Of a DNA stretch of 33,272 nucleotides, positions 17,007 through 25,311 are shown in pieces. Positions within the stretch are counted from its first letter, which is position 1. Every line of letters starts with the position of its first letter. The stretch lies in NCBI GenBank assembly GCA_964230255.1, contig CAXRGW010000047.1, positions 1-33,272 of the forward strand. The letters run 5' to 3'. The stretch comes from Alteromonas_E sp964230255 (GTDB taxonomy: Bacteria; Pseudomonadota; Gammaproteobacteria; Enterobacterales; Alteromonadaceae). The notes beneath the pieces are model-generated. The model saw only the letters and a list, made by a program, of their open reading frames with translations, ran no database searches and was not told the DNA's origin. The position numbers and the translations under genes were made by a program.

Positions 17007-18877
17007 GCGTGTTCTCCACGCAATTGCTGAACCTTGTTTTGTAACATTTCGGCATTAGCTGATTCAGCTGCTACAGGCTCAGAAGCGACTATTTTTACCT
17101 TTGACCAAAAACGTTTGCCGGATTTGAAAATGCCGCTTCCTTGGTGGCTAAAGAACGAACCCCACAAACCTTGAATCGCCATAGGTACAACCGGCACTGG
17201 GGTTTCTTCAAGAATCCGTTCCACGCCTTTTTTGAACGGGTTGATATCGCCACTGCGAGTTAATTTACCTTCTGGAAAGATGCACACGACGTTGCCGTCA
17301 TCGAGTTCAGCTTTGATCTGTTTAAACGCATTTTCAAAGGTCTCTTCGTTCTTTGCTTTGGCGCAGATTGGGATTGTTTTGGCAAGTCTAAACAGCCAAC
17401 CCAGCGCTGGGTTTTTAAAGATCCCTTCATCCATAACAAAGCGGATCGGACGGCGGCATGCCCCGGCAAGTAACATGGCATCCACGAAGCTCACGTGATT
17501 ACAAACGATCAACGCGGCGCCTTCATCGGGAATGTTATCTAAATCCTCGTGAGTGACCCGATACATGCTGTGGCCTAATATCCAAATGACAAAGCGCAAG
17601 ACGAATTCCGGCATTTGGCTGTAAACGTATACCGCGACCACGGCATTAAACACGGCTAATACTAGGAAGTACTCAGGGATGGACAGCTCTAATACACCTA
17701 ATAAAACAATGCCAGATATTGCACTACCCACCATAAACAAAGCGTTAAAGATATTGTTGGCACTGATAACGCGAGCGCGCTCTTGGGGCTTGGCGCGTTG
17801 TTGCAATAAGGCATACAGGGGCACGATAAAGAAGCCACCAAAAATGCCAATTAGGGATAAGTCGATAAGTACACGCCAAGCATAGGCTTGTTCAAAAAAG
17901 GCGCCAGCGGCTAGGATTTGAACGCCTACATTGGCTGGTGTGGCAAAGTATAAGTCAATGCCAAACACGGTCAGCCCGATAGAGCCAATTGGCACTATAC
18001 CCAGTTCAATCTTGTTGCCAGATAAGCGCTCACAAAGCATCGAACCTACGGCGACACCAATAGTAAATGCACACAATAAAACGGTGACAACTGAGCTGTC
18101 GCCGCCAAGTGAATTCTTGGCGAAGTTTGGAAACTGTGTCAGATAACCCGCGCCGAGAAACCAGAACCAGCTAATTGCAAGAATAGAAAGATAAATGGGG
18201 CGTTGTTCAAAGCAAATGCGCATGGCTTGTTTGGTCTGGCGAACAGGCTCCCATTTAAAGGGTTTTGCGTCGTTTTCCATTGGTACTGCGGGTACTTTAC
18301 GCGCTGATAGATATCCTGCAATTGAGGTTGCAACTAGCACGCAAGCAACGGCAAATAGGGTTTGTTCCAAGCCCATCAGTAAGCCCGCACCAATTGTCCC
18401 GAGCAAGATTGCAACGAAAGTACCCATTTCAACTAGCGCATTAGCGCCTATCAGTTCTTCTTCTTTTACCAGTGACGGCAAGATGGCGTATTTTACTGGC
18501 CCAAAAAAGGCAGACTGCGTGCCCATTAAAAACAACAAGCCCAGTAACACCATGTACAGCTCGTAGTAAAAGGCAATCGCAGCAAAAGACATGAGTAGAA
18601 TTTCAGCTAGTTTCACCCAGCGAATGATCCGAGATTTTTCCATGTTGTCGGCCAGTTCACCGGCACTTGCTGAAAACAAAAAGAACGGCAAGATAAACAA
18701 GCCCGCTGCCAAATTCATCAATATGTCAGTCGACATGGGTAAGTTACTTGCGGCGGTAAACGCCATCAGCAGCATCAATGAATTTTTGAATATATTATCA
18801 TTGAAAGCACCTAATGCCTGTGTGAGGAAGAAGGGCAAAAAACGTCGAGTGGTAAGCAATTCAAATTGAGAACTCAT
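17003..18877 (-). CDS. MFS transporter fused to PlsC-type acyltransferase (lysophospholipid flippase/acyltransferase)
   Basis: 624 residues. About residues 1-415 are a 12-helix major facilitator domain resembling the lysophospholipid transporter LplT (FLTQALGAFNDNIFKNSLMLL near the start). About residues 430-620 are a PlsC/LPLAT domain with motif I NHVSFVD, motif III FPEGKLTRSG and motif IV VPVVPMAI. The longer family members also carry an AMP-binding acyl-ACP synthetase domain (Aas), absent here. A role in importing lysophospholipids and re-acylating them at the inner membrane is inferred. AGGGAGATACACC precedes ATG 18877; the frame is open to 18904. Downstream of the TetR gene (12-nt gap) and overlapping the CPBP gene. 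Confidence 0.9.
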   Translation of the reverse strand: MSSQFELLTTRRFLPFFLTQALGAFNDNIFKNSLMLLMAFTAASNLPMSTDILMNLAAGLFILPFFLFSASAGELADNMEKSRIIRWVKLAEILLMSFAAIAFYYELYMVLLGLLFLMGTQSAFFGPVKYAILPSLVKEEELIGANALVEMGTFVAILLGTIGAGLLMGLEQTLFAVACVLVATSIAGYLSARKVPAVPMENDAKPFKWEPVRQTKQAMRICFEQRPIYLSILAISWFWFLGAGYLTQFPNFAKNSLGGDSSVVTVLLCAFTIGVAVGSMLCERLSGNKIELGIVPIGSIGLTVFGIDLYFATPANVGVQILAAGAFFEQAYAWRVLIDLSLIGIFGGFFIVPLYALLQQRAKPQERARVISANNIFNALFMVGSAISGIVLLGVLELSIPEYFLVLAVFNAVVAVYVYSQMPEFVLRFVIWILGHSMYRVTHEDLDNIPDEGAALIVCNHVSFVDAMLLAGACRRPIRFVMDEGIFKNPALGWLFRLAKTIPICAKAKNEETFENAFKQIKAELDDGNVVCIFPEGKLTRSGDINPFKKGVERILEETPVPVVPMAIQGLWGSFFSHQGSGIFKSGKRFWSKVKIVASEPVAAESANAEMLQNKVQQLRGEHA

Positions 18878-18888
18878 GGTGTATCTCC

Positions 18889-19491
18889 CTATGCATTTTT
18901 CCAAGCGTGCAAGTAGTTATCGAGTAAATCGACAAGCATCTCATCCGGATTGGTATTTGTGTTCAGTGACAGTTTGTCATCTAGAGCTAAAAGCGTAATC
19001 CCATGTACACTAGCCCATAAGGTATTCGCCGATAACAGGGTTTGCTCAGTCTTTACGCTAGTATTCATGTCGGTAAGGCAGTTTGCCACAAGGCCGAACA
19101 ATTGATTGATCCGCTGTTGCATCCAGCCTGGAATATCTATACCGGCAGGTAATTTATGTTCGAAAACTAAGGTCCAAAGATGCGGCTGTTTGCAGGCGAA
19201 CGCACAATAGGCTTCAGCGATGGCATACAGGCGTTGCTCTGGATCAGCAATCGCTTGTTCTAAAGGTGTTAGCTTTGCCATTAGCCTGTCCAGTGTTCGC
19301 GCGTTGACTTTAAGCAATAGCATCGACCAATTTTTGTAGGTATGGATCAATGTGCTGGGCGCGTAACCTATCATCTTGGCGACCTTGCGCAAGCTTAGCT
19401 GTGATGCTGGCAAGTGAGTCAAAAACTCTTCTACTTGGGTCAGCACTAGCTCATTGAACTCTTCTGGATTGTGGTCGTTTCTTCTACCCAT
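18889..19491 (-). CDS. TetR/AcrR family repressor
   Basis: 200 residues. The helix-turn-helix is at about residues 28-50 (LSLRKVAKMIGYAPSTLIH, then YKNWSMLL); the rest is the helical ligand/dimer domain, with FACKQPHLWTLVFEHKLP typical of TetR C-terminal domains. ATG 19491 gives MGRRNDHNPEEF, a normal TetR start. It is first of a minus-strand unit with the MFS-PlsC and CPBP genes and diverges from the VIT/vWA gene. Four operators in the 171-nt gap (see separate entries) make it the likely regulator of both units and of itself. The inducer is unknown; a fatty-acid or phospholipid signal would fit the neighbours. Confidence 0.88.
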   Translation of the reverse strand: MGRRNDHNPEEFNELVLTQVEEFLTHLPASQLSLRKVAKMIGYAPSTLIHTYKNWSMLLLKVNARTLDRLMAKLTPLEQAIADPEQRLYAIAEAYCAFACKQPHLWTLVFEHKLPAGIDIPGWMQQRINQLFGLVANCLTDMNTSVKTEQTLLSANTLWASVHGITLLALDDKLSLNTNTNPDEMLVDLLDNYLHAWKNA

Positions 19492-19512
19492 GTAAGATAA
19501 TTCCCAAATATT

Positions 19513-19531
19513 AATTGAACAGCGTTTTATT
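19513..19531. promoter_or_regulatory. TetR operator copy 1, at the tetR promoter
   Basis: AATTGAAC AGC GTTTTATT, one of four copies of an 8-3-8 inverted repeat. On the minus strand it lies immediately downstream of a possible promoter: TTGACC at 19560-19555 and TAACCT at 19537-19532, 17 nt apart. That position suits autorepression. Confidence 0.65.
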
Positions 19532-19576
19532 AGGTTAGCGCCAATCAATGAGCTGGTCAATAGTTGCACACAAATT

Positions 19577-19595
19577 AATTGAACGATGTTTTATT
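19577..19595. promoter_or_regulatory. TetR operator copy 2
   Basis: AATTGAAC GAT GTTTTATT, same 8-3-8 layout. It lies just upstream of the -35 of the VIT/vWA gene, 33 bp centre to centre from copy 3. Confidence 0.6.
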
Positions 19596-19601
19596 TTTTT
19601 C

Positions 19602-19630
19602 TTGACTTTTATCGAACGGCGTTCGATATT
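19602..19630 (+). promoter_or_regulatory. sigma-70-type promoter of the VIT/vWA gene
   Basis: TTGACT (19602-19607), 17-nt spacer, GATATT (19625-19630). Operator copy 3 fills the spacer and overlaps the -10, so bound repressor would exclude RNA polymerase. Confidence 0.55.
19610..19628. promoter_or_regulatory. TetR operator copy 3, perfect palindrome
   Basis: TATCGAAC GGC GTTCGATA, perfect 8-bp arms around a 3-nt centre, the best copy. It sits between the -35 and -10 of the VIT/vWA promoter. Confidence 0.75.
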
Positions 19631-19633
19631 TTA

Positions 19634-19652
19634 AATCGAACACTGTTTTATA
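19634..19652. promoter_or_regulatory. TetR operator copy 4
   Basis: AATCGAAC ACT GTTTTATA, 24 bp centre to centre from copy 3 and ending at the VIT/vWA ribosome site (TAGGAG). It would cover the transcription start or early leader. Confidence 0.65.
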
Positions 19653-19662
19653 GGAGATAAAA

Positions 19663-21684
19663 ATGTTCCGCTTTAAAACTATTATGTTGTTTTTAACTAC
19701 GTTGTTATTTTCACAAGTTTCGATGGCTGCTGGGCTGTTAACACCAACAGGCAGCGCCAAGAGCCTAGATATCAAAAGTCACAACGTAGACGTTACCGCA
19801 GATCACAGTTTCGCAGTGATAGAAATTGAGCAAGTGTTTAGCAATCCTCACACCGCTCCACTTGAGGCCGTTTATTCTTTCCCCGTTCCAGAAAAAGCCA
19901 GTGTTGGAGAATTTACCTACTGGATAAATGACATGCCAGTGCACGCCGAAGTACTAGAGCGTGAACGAGCTAGAGAAGTTTATGAAGACCAAAAAGCACA
20001 GGGTAAAAACGCTGCACTAGTGGAAAAAAATACCTTCGTAGATTTCCAGATTAGTATTAGCCAAGTGCCGCCGGGTCAAGATGTGAGAATTAGATTAGTC
20101 TACATTCAGCCGGTACACATTGACCATGGGATTGCGCGCTTTGTCTATCCGTTGGAATCAGGGGGGACTGATGAAGAACAACGGGCATTTTGGACTGCCA
20201 ACGAGGTGGTTCAACAAGATTTTGACTTCAATTTTGCGCTCAATAGCAGTTATCCAGTAGATGACTTCAGACTTCCCGTTCACCCACAAGCTGTGATTTC
20301 TCAAGCAACTGCTGAGCAATGGCATGTCACCATATCCAACCAAGATACGGCAACAGAAAGCCGCCAGCCATTTAATCTTGACCAAGACATTATGGTGTAT
20401 TGGCGACTAGCGTCGGACTTGCCTGGTAGCGTTGACATGATGACTTATCGAGCTGAGAGTAATAAGCGTGGCACGTTCATGCTAACCCTCACCCCGGGTA
20501 ATGATCTGGAGGCGCTAAATCAAGGTCGAGATTGGATTGTTGTGTTGGATTACTCAGGTTCTATGCAAGGTAAATATCAGACCTTGTTAGAAGGCGTGCG
20601 TGCTGGATTTCAGAAGTTTTCCCCTAACGATCGCGTAAAAGTGATTGTTTTTAGTGATTCTGCCAGATTAGTACAAAGCGGTTTTACATCAGCAATACCG
20701 AGCGAGCTTAAAGCGTTAATGGAACGTCTTGAACAGCAAGCACCGGGTGGTGGCACAAACCTATACGCAGCCTTAGATAAAGCAATGAGCGAGTTAGACA
20801 GCGACCGAACCTCAGCAATATGGTTGGTTACCGATGGTGTTGCTAATGTAGGTGAAACTCAACAACAGAGCTTTATAAATCTGATGAACAAACAAGATGT
20901 CAGGCTGTTTACCTTTATTATGGGCAATGGCGCTAACACGTCGCTGTTAACCAGCTTAACACGCGTGAGTAATGGGTTTGCCATGCATGTGTCAAACAGC
21001 GATGATATTGGTGGTGTCCTGCTCAATGCTGCAAGTAAAGTTAACCATCAGTCTTTACGGGATATCGAACTGAAGTTCTCAGGTGTTAAAGTTACTGATG
21101 TTCAACCACAAGACCAAGGTACTCTGTATCGAGGCCAGCAATTAGTGGTGTTTGGTCACTACTGGGGGGAAGGTGAGCTTGCTATTGAACTAACCGGCAA
21201 GCGAGGTGCAGAAAGAGTGACCTATTCATCGCGTTTTGATATTCCTAAGTACGGTGAACAATTCCCTGAACTGGAGCGCTTGTGGGCGTTTAGTCAGATT
21301 GAGACACTATTGCAACAGCAACATGACTATGGCCAAGACACTGATCGTGATGATGCAATAGTTGGCTTGGCCGTTGAATACGGGTTAGTGACCGACTACA
21401 CATCAATGTTGGTAGTTGAAGAGGATGTGTTTGCTGCCTTAGGCATTGATCGTCGTAATAGTCAGCGTATCGAACGCGAGCGCCGAGCAAGGGAAAGCCG
21501 TTTACACAATCCATTGGATACCACCCAGGTAGATACCAATAAACCCATGTTCAACAAGCCTCGAGCAACTCATTCAAATGGCTCGGGTGGAAGTTTAGGG
21601 GTAGGACTTTTGCTATTTGTGGCGATTGTATTTGGTTATCGCAAATACAGTCAGTTAACACTTAGACTGCAACAAATGAGTTAA
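19663..21684 (+). CDS. exported VIT + von Willebrand A domain protein with Gly-Ser/TM tail
   Basis: 673 residues. A Sec signal peptide (about 1-23, ending SMA) is followed by a VIT domain (about 25-160; VFSNPHTAPLEAVYSFPVPE is characteristic), then a vWA domain (about 290-460) with an intact metal site DYSGSM (Asp296) and VTDG. The C-terminus has GSGGS, a hydrophobic helix and a basic YRK: the layout of a sorting/anchoring signal similar to GlyGly-CTERM, with about 10 extra residues after it. Relatives in marine proteobacteria often carry LPxTG with a dedicated sortase; neither is seen here. A surface or periplasmic adhesion role is likely. TAGGAG precedes the ATG. Controlled by the four operators upstream. 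Confidence 0.9.
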   Translation: MFRFKTIMLFLTTLLFSQVSMAAGLLTPTGSAKSLDIKSHNVDVTADHSFAVIEIEQVFSNPHTAPLEAVYSFPVPEKASVGEFTYWINDMPVHAEVLERERAREVYEDQKAQGKNAALVEKNTFVDFQISISQVPPGQDVRIRLVYIQPVHIDHGIARFVYPLESGGTDEEQRAFWTANEVVQQDFDFNFALNSSYPVDDFRLPVHPQAVISQATAEQWHVTISNQDTATESRQPFNLDQDIMVYWRLASDLPGSVDMMTYRAESNKRGTFMLTLTPGNDLEALNQGRDWIVVLDYSGSMQGKYQTLLEGVRAGFQKFSPNDRVKVIVFSDSARLVQSGFTSAIPSELKALMERLEQQAPGGGTNLYAALDKAMSELDSDRTSAIWLVTDGVANVGETQQQSFINLMNKQDVRLFTFIMGNGANTSLLTSLTRVSNGFAMHVSNSDDIGGVLLNAASKVNHQSLRDIELKFSGVKVTDVQPQDQGTLYRGQQLVVFGHYWGEGELAIELTGKRGAERVTYSSRFDIPKYGEQFPELERLWAFSQIETLLQQQHDYGQDTDRDDAIVGLAVEYGLVTDYTSMLVVEEDVFAALGIDRRNSQRIERERRARESRLHNPLDTTQVDTNKPMFNKPRATHSNGSGGSLGVGLLLFVAIVFGYRKYSQLTLRLQQMS

Positions 21685-21708
21685 TACAAATCCTCTGTTG
21701 TAAAACGG

Positions 21709-21735
21709 AAAATCCCCGATGAAATGGGGATTTTT
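21709..21735 (+). terminator. rho-independent terminator of the VIT/vWA gene
   Basis: AAAATCCCC, an 8-nt loop, GGGGATTTTT, 25 nt after the stop. A strong 9-bp stem followed by T-run; partly bidirectional by sequence. Confidence 0.85.
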
Positions 21736-21756
21736 CGGTCTCTACAAGACTTCAGA

Positions 21757-22065
21757 CTACGGTAAGACACAACACAACGAATCTGAGTTATAGTTATCAA
21801 AAATTGCTTGCGTGAGTTGTTTAAGGTTGATATCAACATGGTAAATGGTGGCTAACCAAATTAAATCTGACAGGGTTAATAGAATTCCGCCCTCGTGGCC
21901 GTGACCCTTTTCATCGCGAAAGATTGATGCATTGGGATCATCCCTTCCTAGGCGCTGCGCATGTTCTGGTATTTCGTTGGCGATGAGAATGAAAAAGCTA
22001 TGGCCGATGCAAAAACGACAAATACAGTTAAATATTTGAATAGGTACTGCATGAAAATCTCGCAC
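21757..22065 (-). CDS. hypothetical protein, uncertain
   Basis: 102 codons from a GTG at 22065; no ATG start or clear ribosome site. The product has three cysteines early (ICRFC and near), a hydrophilic middle (EHAQRLGRDDPN, DEKGHGHEGG) and an aliphatic stretch (ILLTLSDLIWLATIYHVDI). No family recognised. It lies between a terminator and the phosphoesterase gene on the opposite strand. It may be a real short gene, a fragment or chance. Confidence 0.3.
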   Translation of the reverse strand: MRDFHAVPIQIFNCICRFCIGHSFFILIANEIPEHAQRLGRDDPNASIFRDEKGHGHEGGILLTLSDLIWLATIYHVDINLKQLTQAIFDNYNSDSLCCVLP

Positions 22066-22238
22066 TCAACATGTTTTACAAAATTCTAAACTTGCCATTA
22101 ACAATTACGTCAACTACATAAAGAGTCCGTCAATCAAGGTAAAGATTGCGTATAGTGGGATGAGTTACCTTTGGAAGCGCAAAATTTTAGTACGCATGGT
22201 TGAGAAACTACTGAAAAGTATTAGAGTTTAAATGTAGG

Positions 22239-23021
22239 ATGAAAAAGAAACTGGTCGAAACGAAATTTGTCGCAATAAGTATGTTGTTTAAACAGTATAA
22301 ATCGGTGCAACAAAACGATTTTGGACGTCTATTCGCAGTAGGTGATGTACATGGTTGTTTGGATGAACTTGTTGAGCTGTTAGCGAAAATAGCGTTTGAT
22401 CCTAGTGTCGATCAGATGATTTTTGTAGGGGACCTAGCTGATCGCGGTCGCCAAAGCCTAGCGACTTTGGAGTATGTGTTAGATAAGCCATATTTCCATG
22501 TGGTTGCGGGAAACCACGAACACATGCTTTATGAGCATATTTGTGGTCCTTTCACATTAACGAAGAAGTTTCTCAAGTATTGGCTTGCAGAAGATGGCTT
22601 CTGGACTCACAGTGCCGATGATGCAAAGTTGAAACAACTTTGCTTAAAGCTCAGTGAGCAGTGTCATTATATCATTGAAGTTAAAGCGTCCACGGGAACT
22701 GTATTTGGCGTCACTCATGCGGGTTATGATGGGTCCCATTGGTATGATGCAAGTCGCGACTATCCGGACGACTTTTTTGGGTTATTGATGTGGTCTAGGA
22801 AGCGTGCTGGTAGCACCTTTCAGGGTATTTCCCCCATTTCAGGGATTGATTACACAGTTCATGGCCACACAGTGTTTGAACGCCCGCAATTTAAAGGTAA
22901 TTCACTGTTTATAGATACTGGCTGCGCAATTGGCGGAGCACTTACCGCAGTCGATTTAGGCGCTTTTGCTGAGCAACAGCAATTTAATCCAACGACGGTA
23001 TTCAGTGTTTTCCGCCACTAG
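22239..23021 (+). CDS. PPP-type metallophosphoesterase (serine/threonine phosphatase-like)
   Basis: 260 residues with the full calcineurin-like signature: GDVHG (Asp36, His38), GDLADRG, GNHE and, near the end, VHGHT, which bind two metal ions. The nearest known relatives are bacterial PPP phosphatases such as PrpA/PrpB and lambda phosphatase, which remove phosphate from proteins or act as bis(nucleosyl) tetraphosphatases. No signal peptide, so cytoplasmic. The start is uncertain: ATG 22239 has only TAGG right next to it; ATG 22281 is also possible. The stop overlaps the end of a minus-strand remnant. Confidence 0.87.
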   Translation: MKKKLVETKFVAISMLFKQYKSVQQNDFGRLFAVGDVHGCLDELVELLAKIAFDPSVDQMIFVGDLADRGRQSLATLEYVLDKPYFHVVAGNHEHMLYEHICGPFTLTKKFLKYWLAEDGFWTHSADDAKLKQLCLKLSEQCHYIIEVKASTGTVFGVTHAGYDGSHWYDASRDYPDDFFGLLMWSRKRAGSTFQGISPISGIDYTVHGHTVFERPQFKGNSLFIDTGCAIGGALTAVDLGAFAEQQQFNPTTVFSVFRH

Positions 23022-23290
23022 TAGCCAAGACTTATCACACGATGTACTTTCCACCCGTCTTCGGTATCTTTCCACACATGTTTAAAGACGAAGAGCCGCA
23101 AAGCGAAACTACGCAACCAGTATCGAGCTTGCTTGTTCCGTTGGAGATGCTAACAATCAATGGTGGCAATTGTTTATGACCACCGAAAGTGGTGTAAGGC
23201 CTAAAATTGTCCGGAGAGGTGTTAGAAGCGCGTCGTGACCGTCGCCGTACTTTATAACTTCGTAATTCTCGATCGTGTTCATCCCATATG
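23018..23290 (-). pseudogene. NTF2-like/DUF4440-type remnant
   Basis: On the minus strand the last 43 codons before a TAG at 23020-23018 read ...WLRSFALRLFVFKHVWK, then DTEDGWKVHRVISLGY. The pattern HVWKxTEDGWKVxRVIS is typical of the last strands of SnoaL/NTF2-like proteins. Upstream the frame is broken by a stop, while another frame opens with ATG at 23282 (MNTIENYEVIKYGDGHDALL). I read this as a short frameshifted, decayed gene. The rest of the 398-nt gap to 23419 shows only AT-rich leader sequence. Confidence 0.4.
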
Positions 23291-23419
23291 GACGGAGCAA
23301 GTCTATAGCCTAGGGGGGAATAGGCCTTGGAATAAATTTAAATTTTTTTGTAATAAACTCCACAGAGCCAAGACTATTCCCTTTGAAGAGACAATTCGTT
23401 AATCATCGAAGGAGTATTT

Positions 23420-25270
23420 ATGCGAATTCTTATTGGTTTTATAGCTGCCGCATGCATTGGATATGGCAGTTATACATCTGCTGCTGAAACGAGTGAAAAA
23501 CAAGTCATACGCAGTGAAGCAGATATTCCACGTGTTACCATTCAATTGCAAGATAAGCCAAGTGTAATGGTGCGTGAGGGCGGTGCTGCACTGGAAGATA
23601 TGGTGCGTCAATTAGAAGCATACGCGACTGACTTAAGTGAAAACTATAGTATTGAAGATGCGACAACTCAGAAACAGCTACTATCGCTACAGCGCACTAT
23701 TGCTATGCATTACGAGCGCTGGGAAGAAGCATTGTCATATACACCTTTGATTCGGGCGCTAGAGGAAAAAGCAGCAGCTAGAGAGTCACAAGGTATTACC
23801 TCAGACCCAATCGCCTTAGCCATGCAACGAAGCTCTGCTGATGCGTCAATCTCGTTCGAACAAGCGTTTGCAGCTGCGTTTGCTGAACGCCTGAATCACA
23901 TAGATGTAGTTGTTGCGCGAGATAACTTGGAGCAACTGCTAGGCACTATGAAAATAGTCAGCACAGACTTGCTGATTGGTTCCTTTGAAAGCCAAATGGA
24001 TCCCGTGGCTGCCAATATGGGTAATAACGTACCCGCTAGTGTAGCAACAGGGATCTTGGGTTCGCGCTTGAGTTTGCTTACGCTAGACAAAATCAAAGGC
24101 CCAATTGTTACCGAGATATCTGCAGCTTTAGATGCTTTACCCAAAACCGAGCAGGTTGATCTTTGGTCGCAACGCGCATCTCAGGTCGATACTGAAAATG
24201 AAGTTATTGTGGCTATTTGGGATACCGGTGTAGATTCTGTCTTACAAGGCGAACGCATGTGGGTAAATGCGGATGCACAAGCTGGCGAATACCAACACGG
24301 CTTGGCATTTGGTTATGACTATGAGCTAGAACCCGTAAGTTTGTTACCGAAAGCGAACAAGTACATCGACGAACTAGACGACATGCTTGACCTTCTCAAG
24401 GGTATCCAAGACTTACAAAGTGGTATTAGTAGTGATGAGGCGTCTAGTGCACAACAAGTGATGGCTGCGTTAAAGCGTGAAGAAGTATTAGATTTTCAAG
24501 AGCGCTTGGGCGTATTGGGTTCTTACATTCACGGTCAACACGTTGCCGATATCGCTGCGCAAAATCTTGCGTCAGTAAAACTGATGAATATCCGTATGTC
24601 ATGGCCAGATGATCCGATCCCTACTCAGCCAATGGACGAAGCATACGTGGCTAAGTTAGTCGCCGCAGCTAAACAGTCAACCCAGTTTATGCAAGAAAAC
24701 GGTGTAAAAGTTGCCAATATGAGCTGGCGCTTGACGCGTCCTATGATCGAAGGGATGTTGGTTGCAACTGGCACTGAAACTGATCCTGCGGTCGCGCAAG
24801 TACGCGCTGCCAAGATATTCGATCAGCTTCGGGTTGGCCTTACGGAAGCGTTTGCTGCTGCGCCGGATGTATTGTTTATTGCCGGGGCTGGTAACGAAGA
24901 CGAAAATGTGGAGTTTGTTCAGTCAGTGCCTGCCGGATTGAATTTGGATAATCTTATTACCGTGGGTGCGGTAGACCAAGCATTAAACCCTGCCGGATTC
25001 ACTTCCTTCGGTCAATCTATCGATGTTTACGCCAATGGTTTTGAAATATTAGGCCGCGTTCCAGGTGGTAAAGAATTGCGCCTTTCTGGAACATCGATGG
25101 CAGCTCCACAAGTTGCCAATATTGCTGCGAAAATGTTTGCGGTAAATCCACAGCTAACGGTCTCGCAAGCGATTGAAATACTGACTAACGCCGTTACCGT
25201 TGATGGTGAGCAAGGATTAAAGGTAATACACGATAAGCGTGCAGTTGAAGCCGCTGCTAGCGCTAAATAA
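23420..25270 (+). CDS. exported S8 family serine peptidase (subtilase)
   Basis: 616 residues. CGAAGGAGTATTT gives a strong ribosome site. A Sec signal peptide covers about residues 1-22 (TSA cleavage). About 230 residues precede the catalytic domain. Triad: Asp268 in AIWDTGVD, His374 in HGQHVAD (usually HGTHVAG), Ser559 in SGTSMAAPQVA; oxyanion Asn492 in AGAGNEDE. The Asp-to-His distance of 106 residues is longer than in ordinary subtilisins and includes a helical insert (about 310-360). A periplasmic or secreted protease is likely. Single gene with its own terminator. Confidence 0.92.
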   Translation: MRILIGFIAAACIGYGSYTSAAETSEKQVIRSEADIPRVTIQLQDKPSVMVREGGAALEDMVRQLEAYATDLSENYSIEDATTQKQLLSLQRTIAMHYERWEEALSYTPLIRALEEKAAARESQGITSDPIALAMQRSSADASISFEQAFAAAFAERLNHIDVVVARDNLEQLLGTMKIVSTDLLIGSFESQMDPVAANMGNNVPASVATGILGSRLSLLTLDKIKGPIVTEISAALDALPKTEQVDLWSQRASQVDTENEVIVAIWDTGVDSVLQGERMWVNADAQAGEYQHGLAFGYDYELEPVSLLPKANKYIDELDDMLDLLKGIQDLQSGISSDEASSAQQVMAALKREEVLDFQERLGVLGSYIHGQHVADIAAQNLASVKLMNIRMSWPDDPIPTQPMDEAYVAKLVAAAKQSTQFMQENGVKVANMSWRLTRPMIEGMLVATGTETDPAVAQVRAAKIFDQLRVGLTEAFAAAPDVLFIAGAGNEDENVEFVQSVPAGLNLDNLITVGAVDQALNPAGFTSFGQSIDVYANGFEILGRVPGGKELRLSGTSMAAPQVANIAAKMFAVNPQLTVSQAIEILTNAVTVDGEQGLKVIHDKRAVEAAASAK

Positions 25271-25281
25271 GCCGTTTTCAT

Positions 25282-25307
25282 ACCGCCCGCATTTGCGGGT
25301 GGTTTTT
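25282..25307 (+). terminator. rho-independent terminator of the subtilase gene
   Basis: ACCGCCCGC, loop ATTT, GCGGGTGGT (one G-T pair), then TTTT. It begins 12 nt after the stop and ends just before the convergent TetR gene. Confidence 0.88.
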
Positions 25308-25311
25308 ACTT

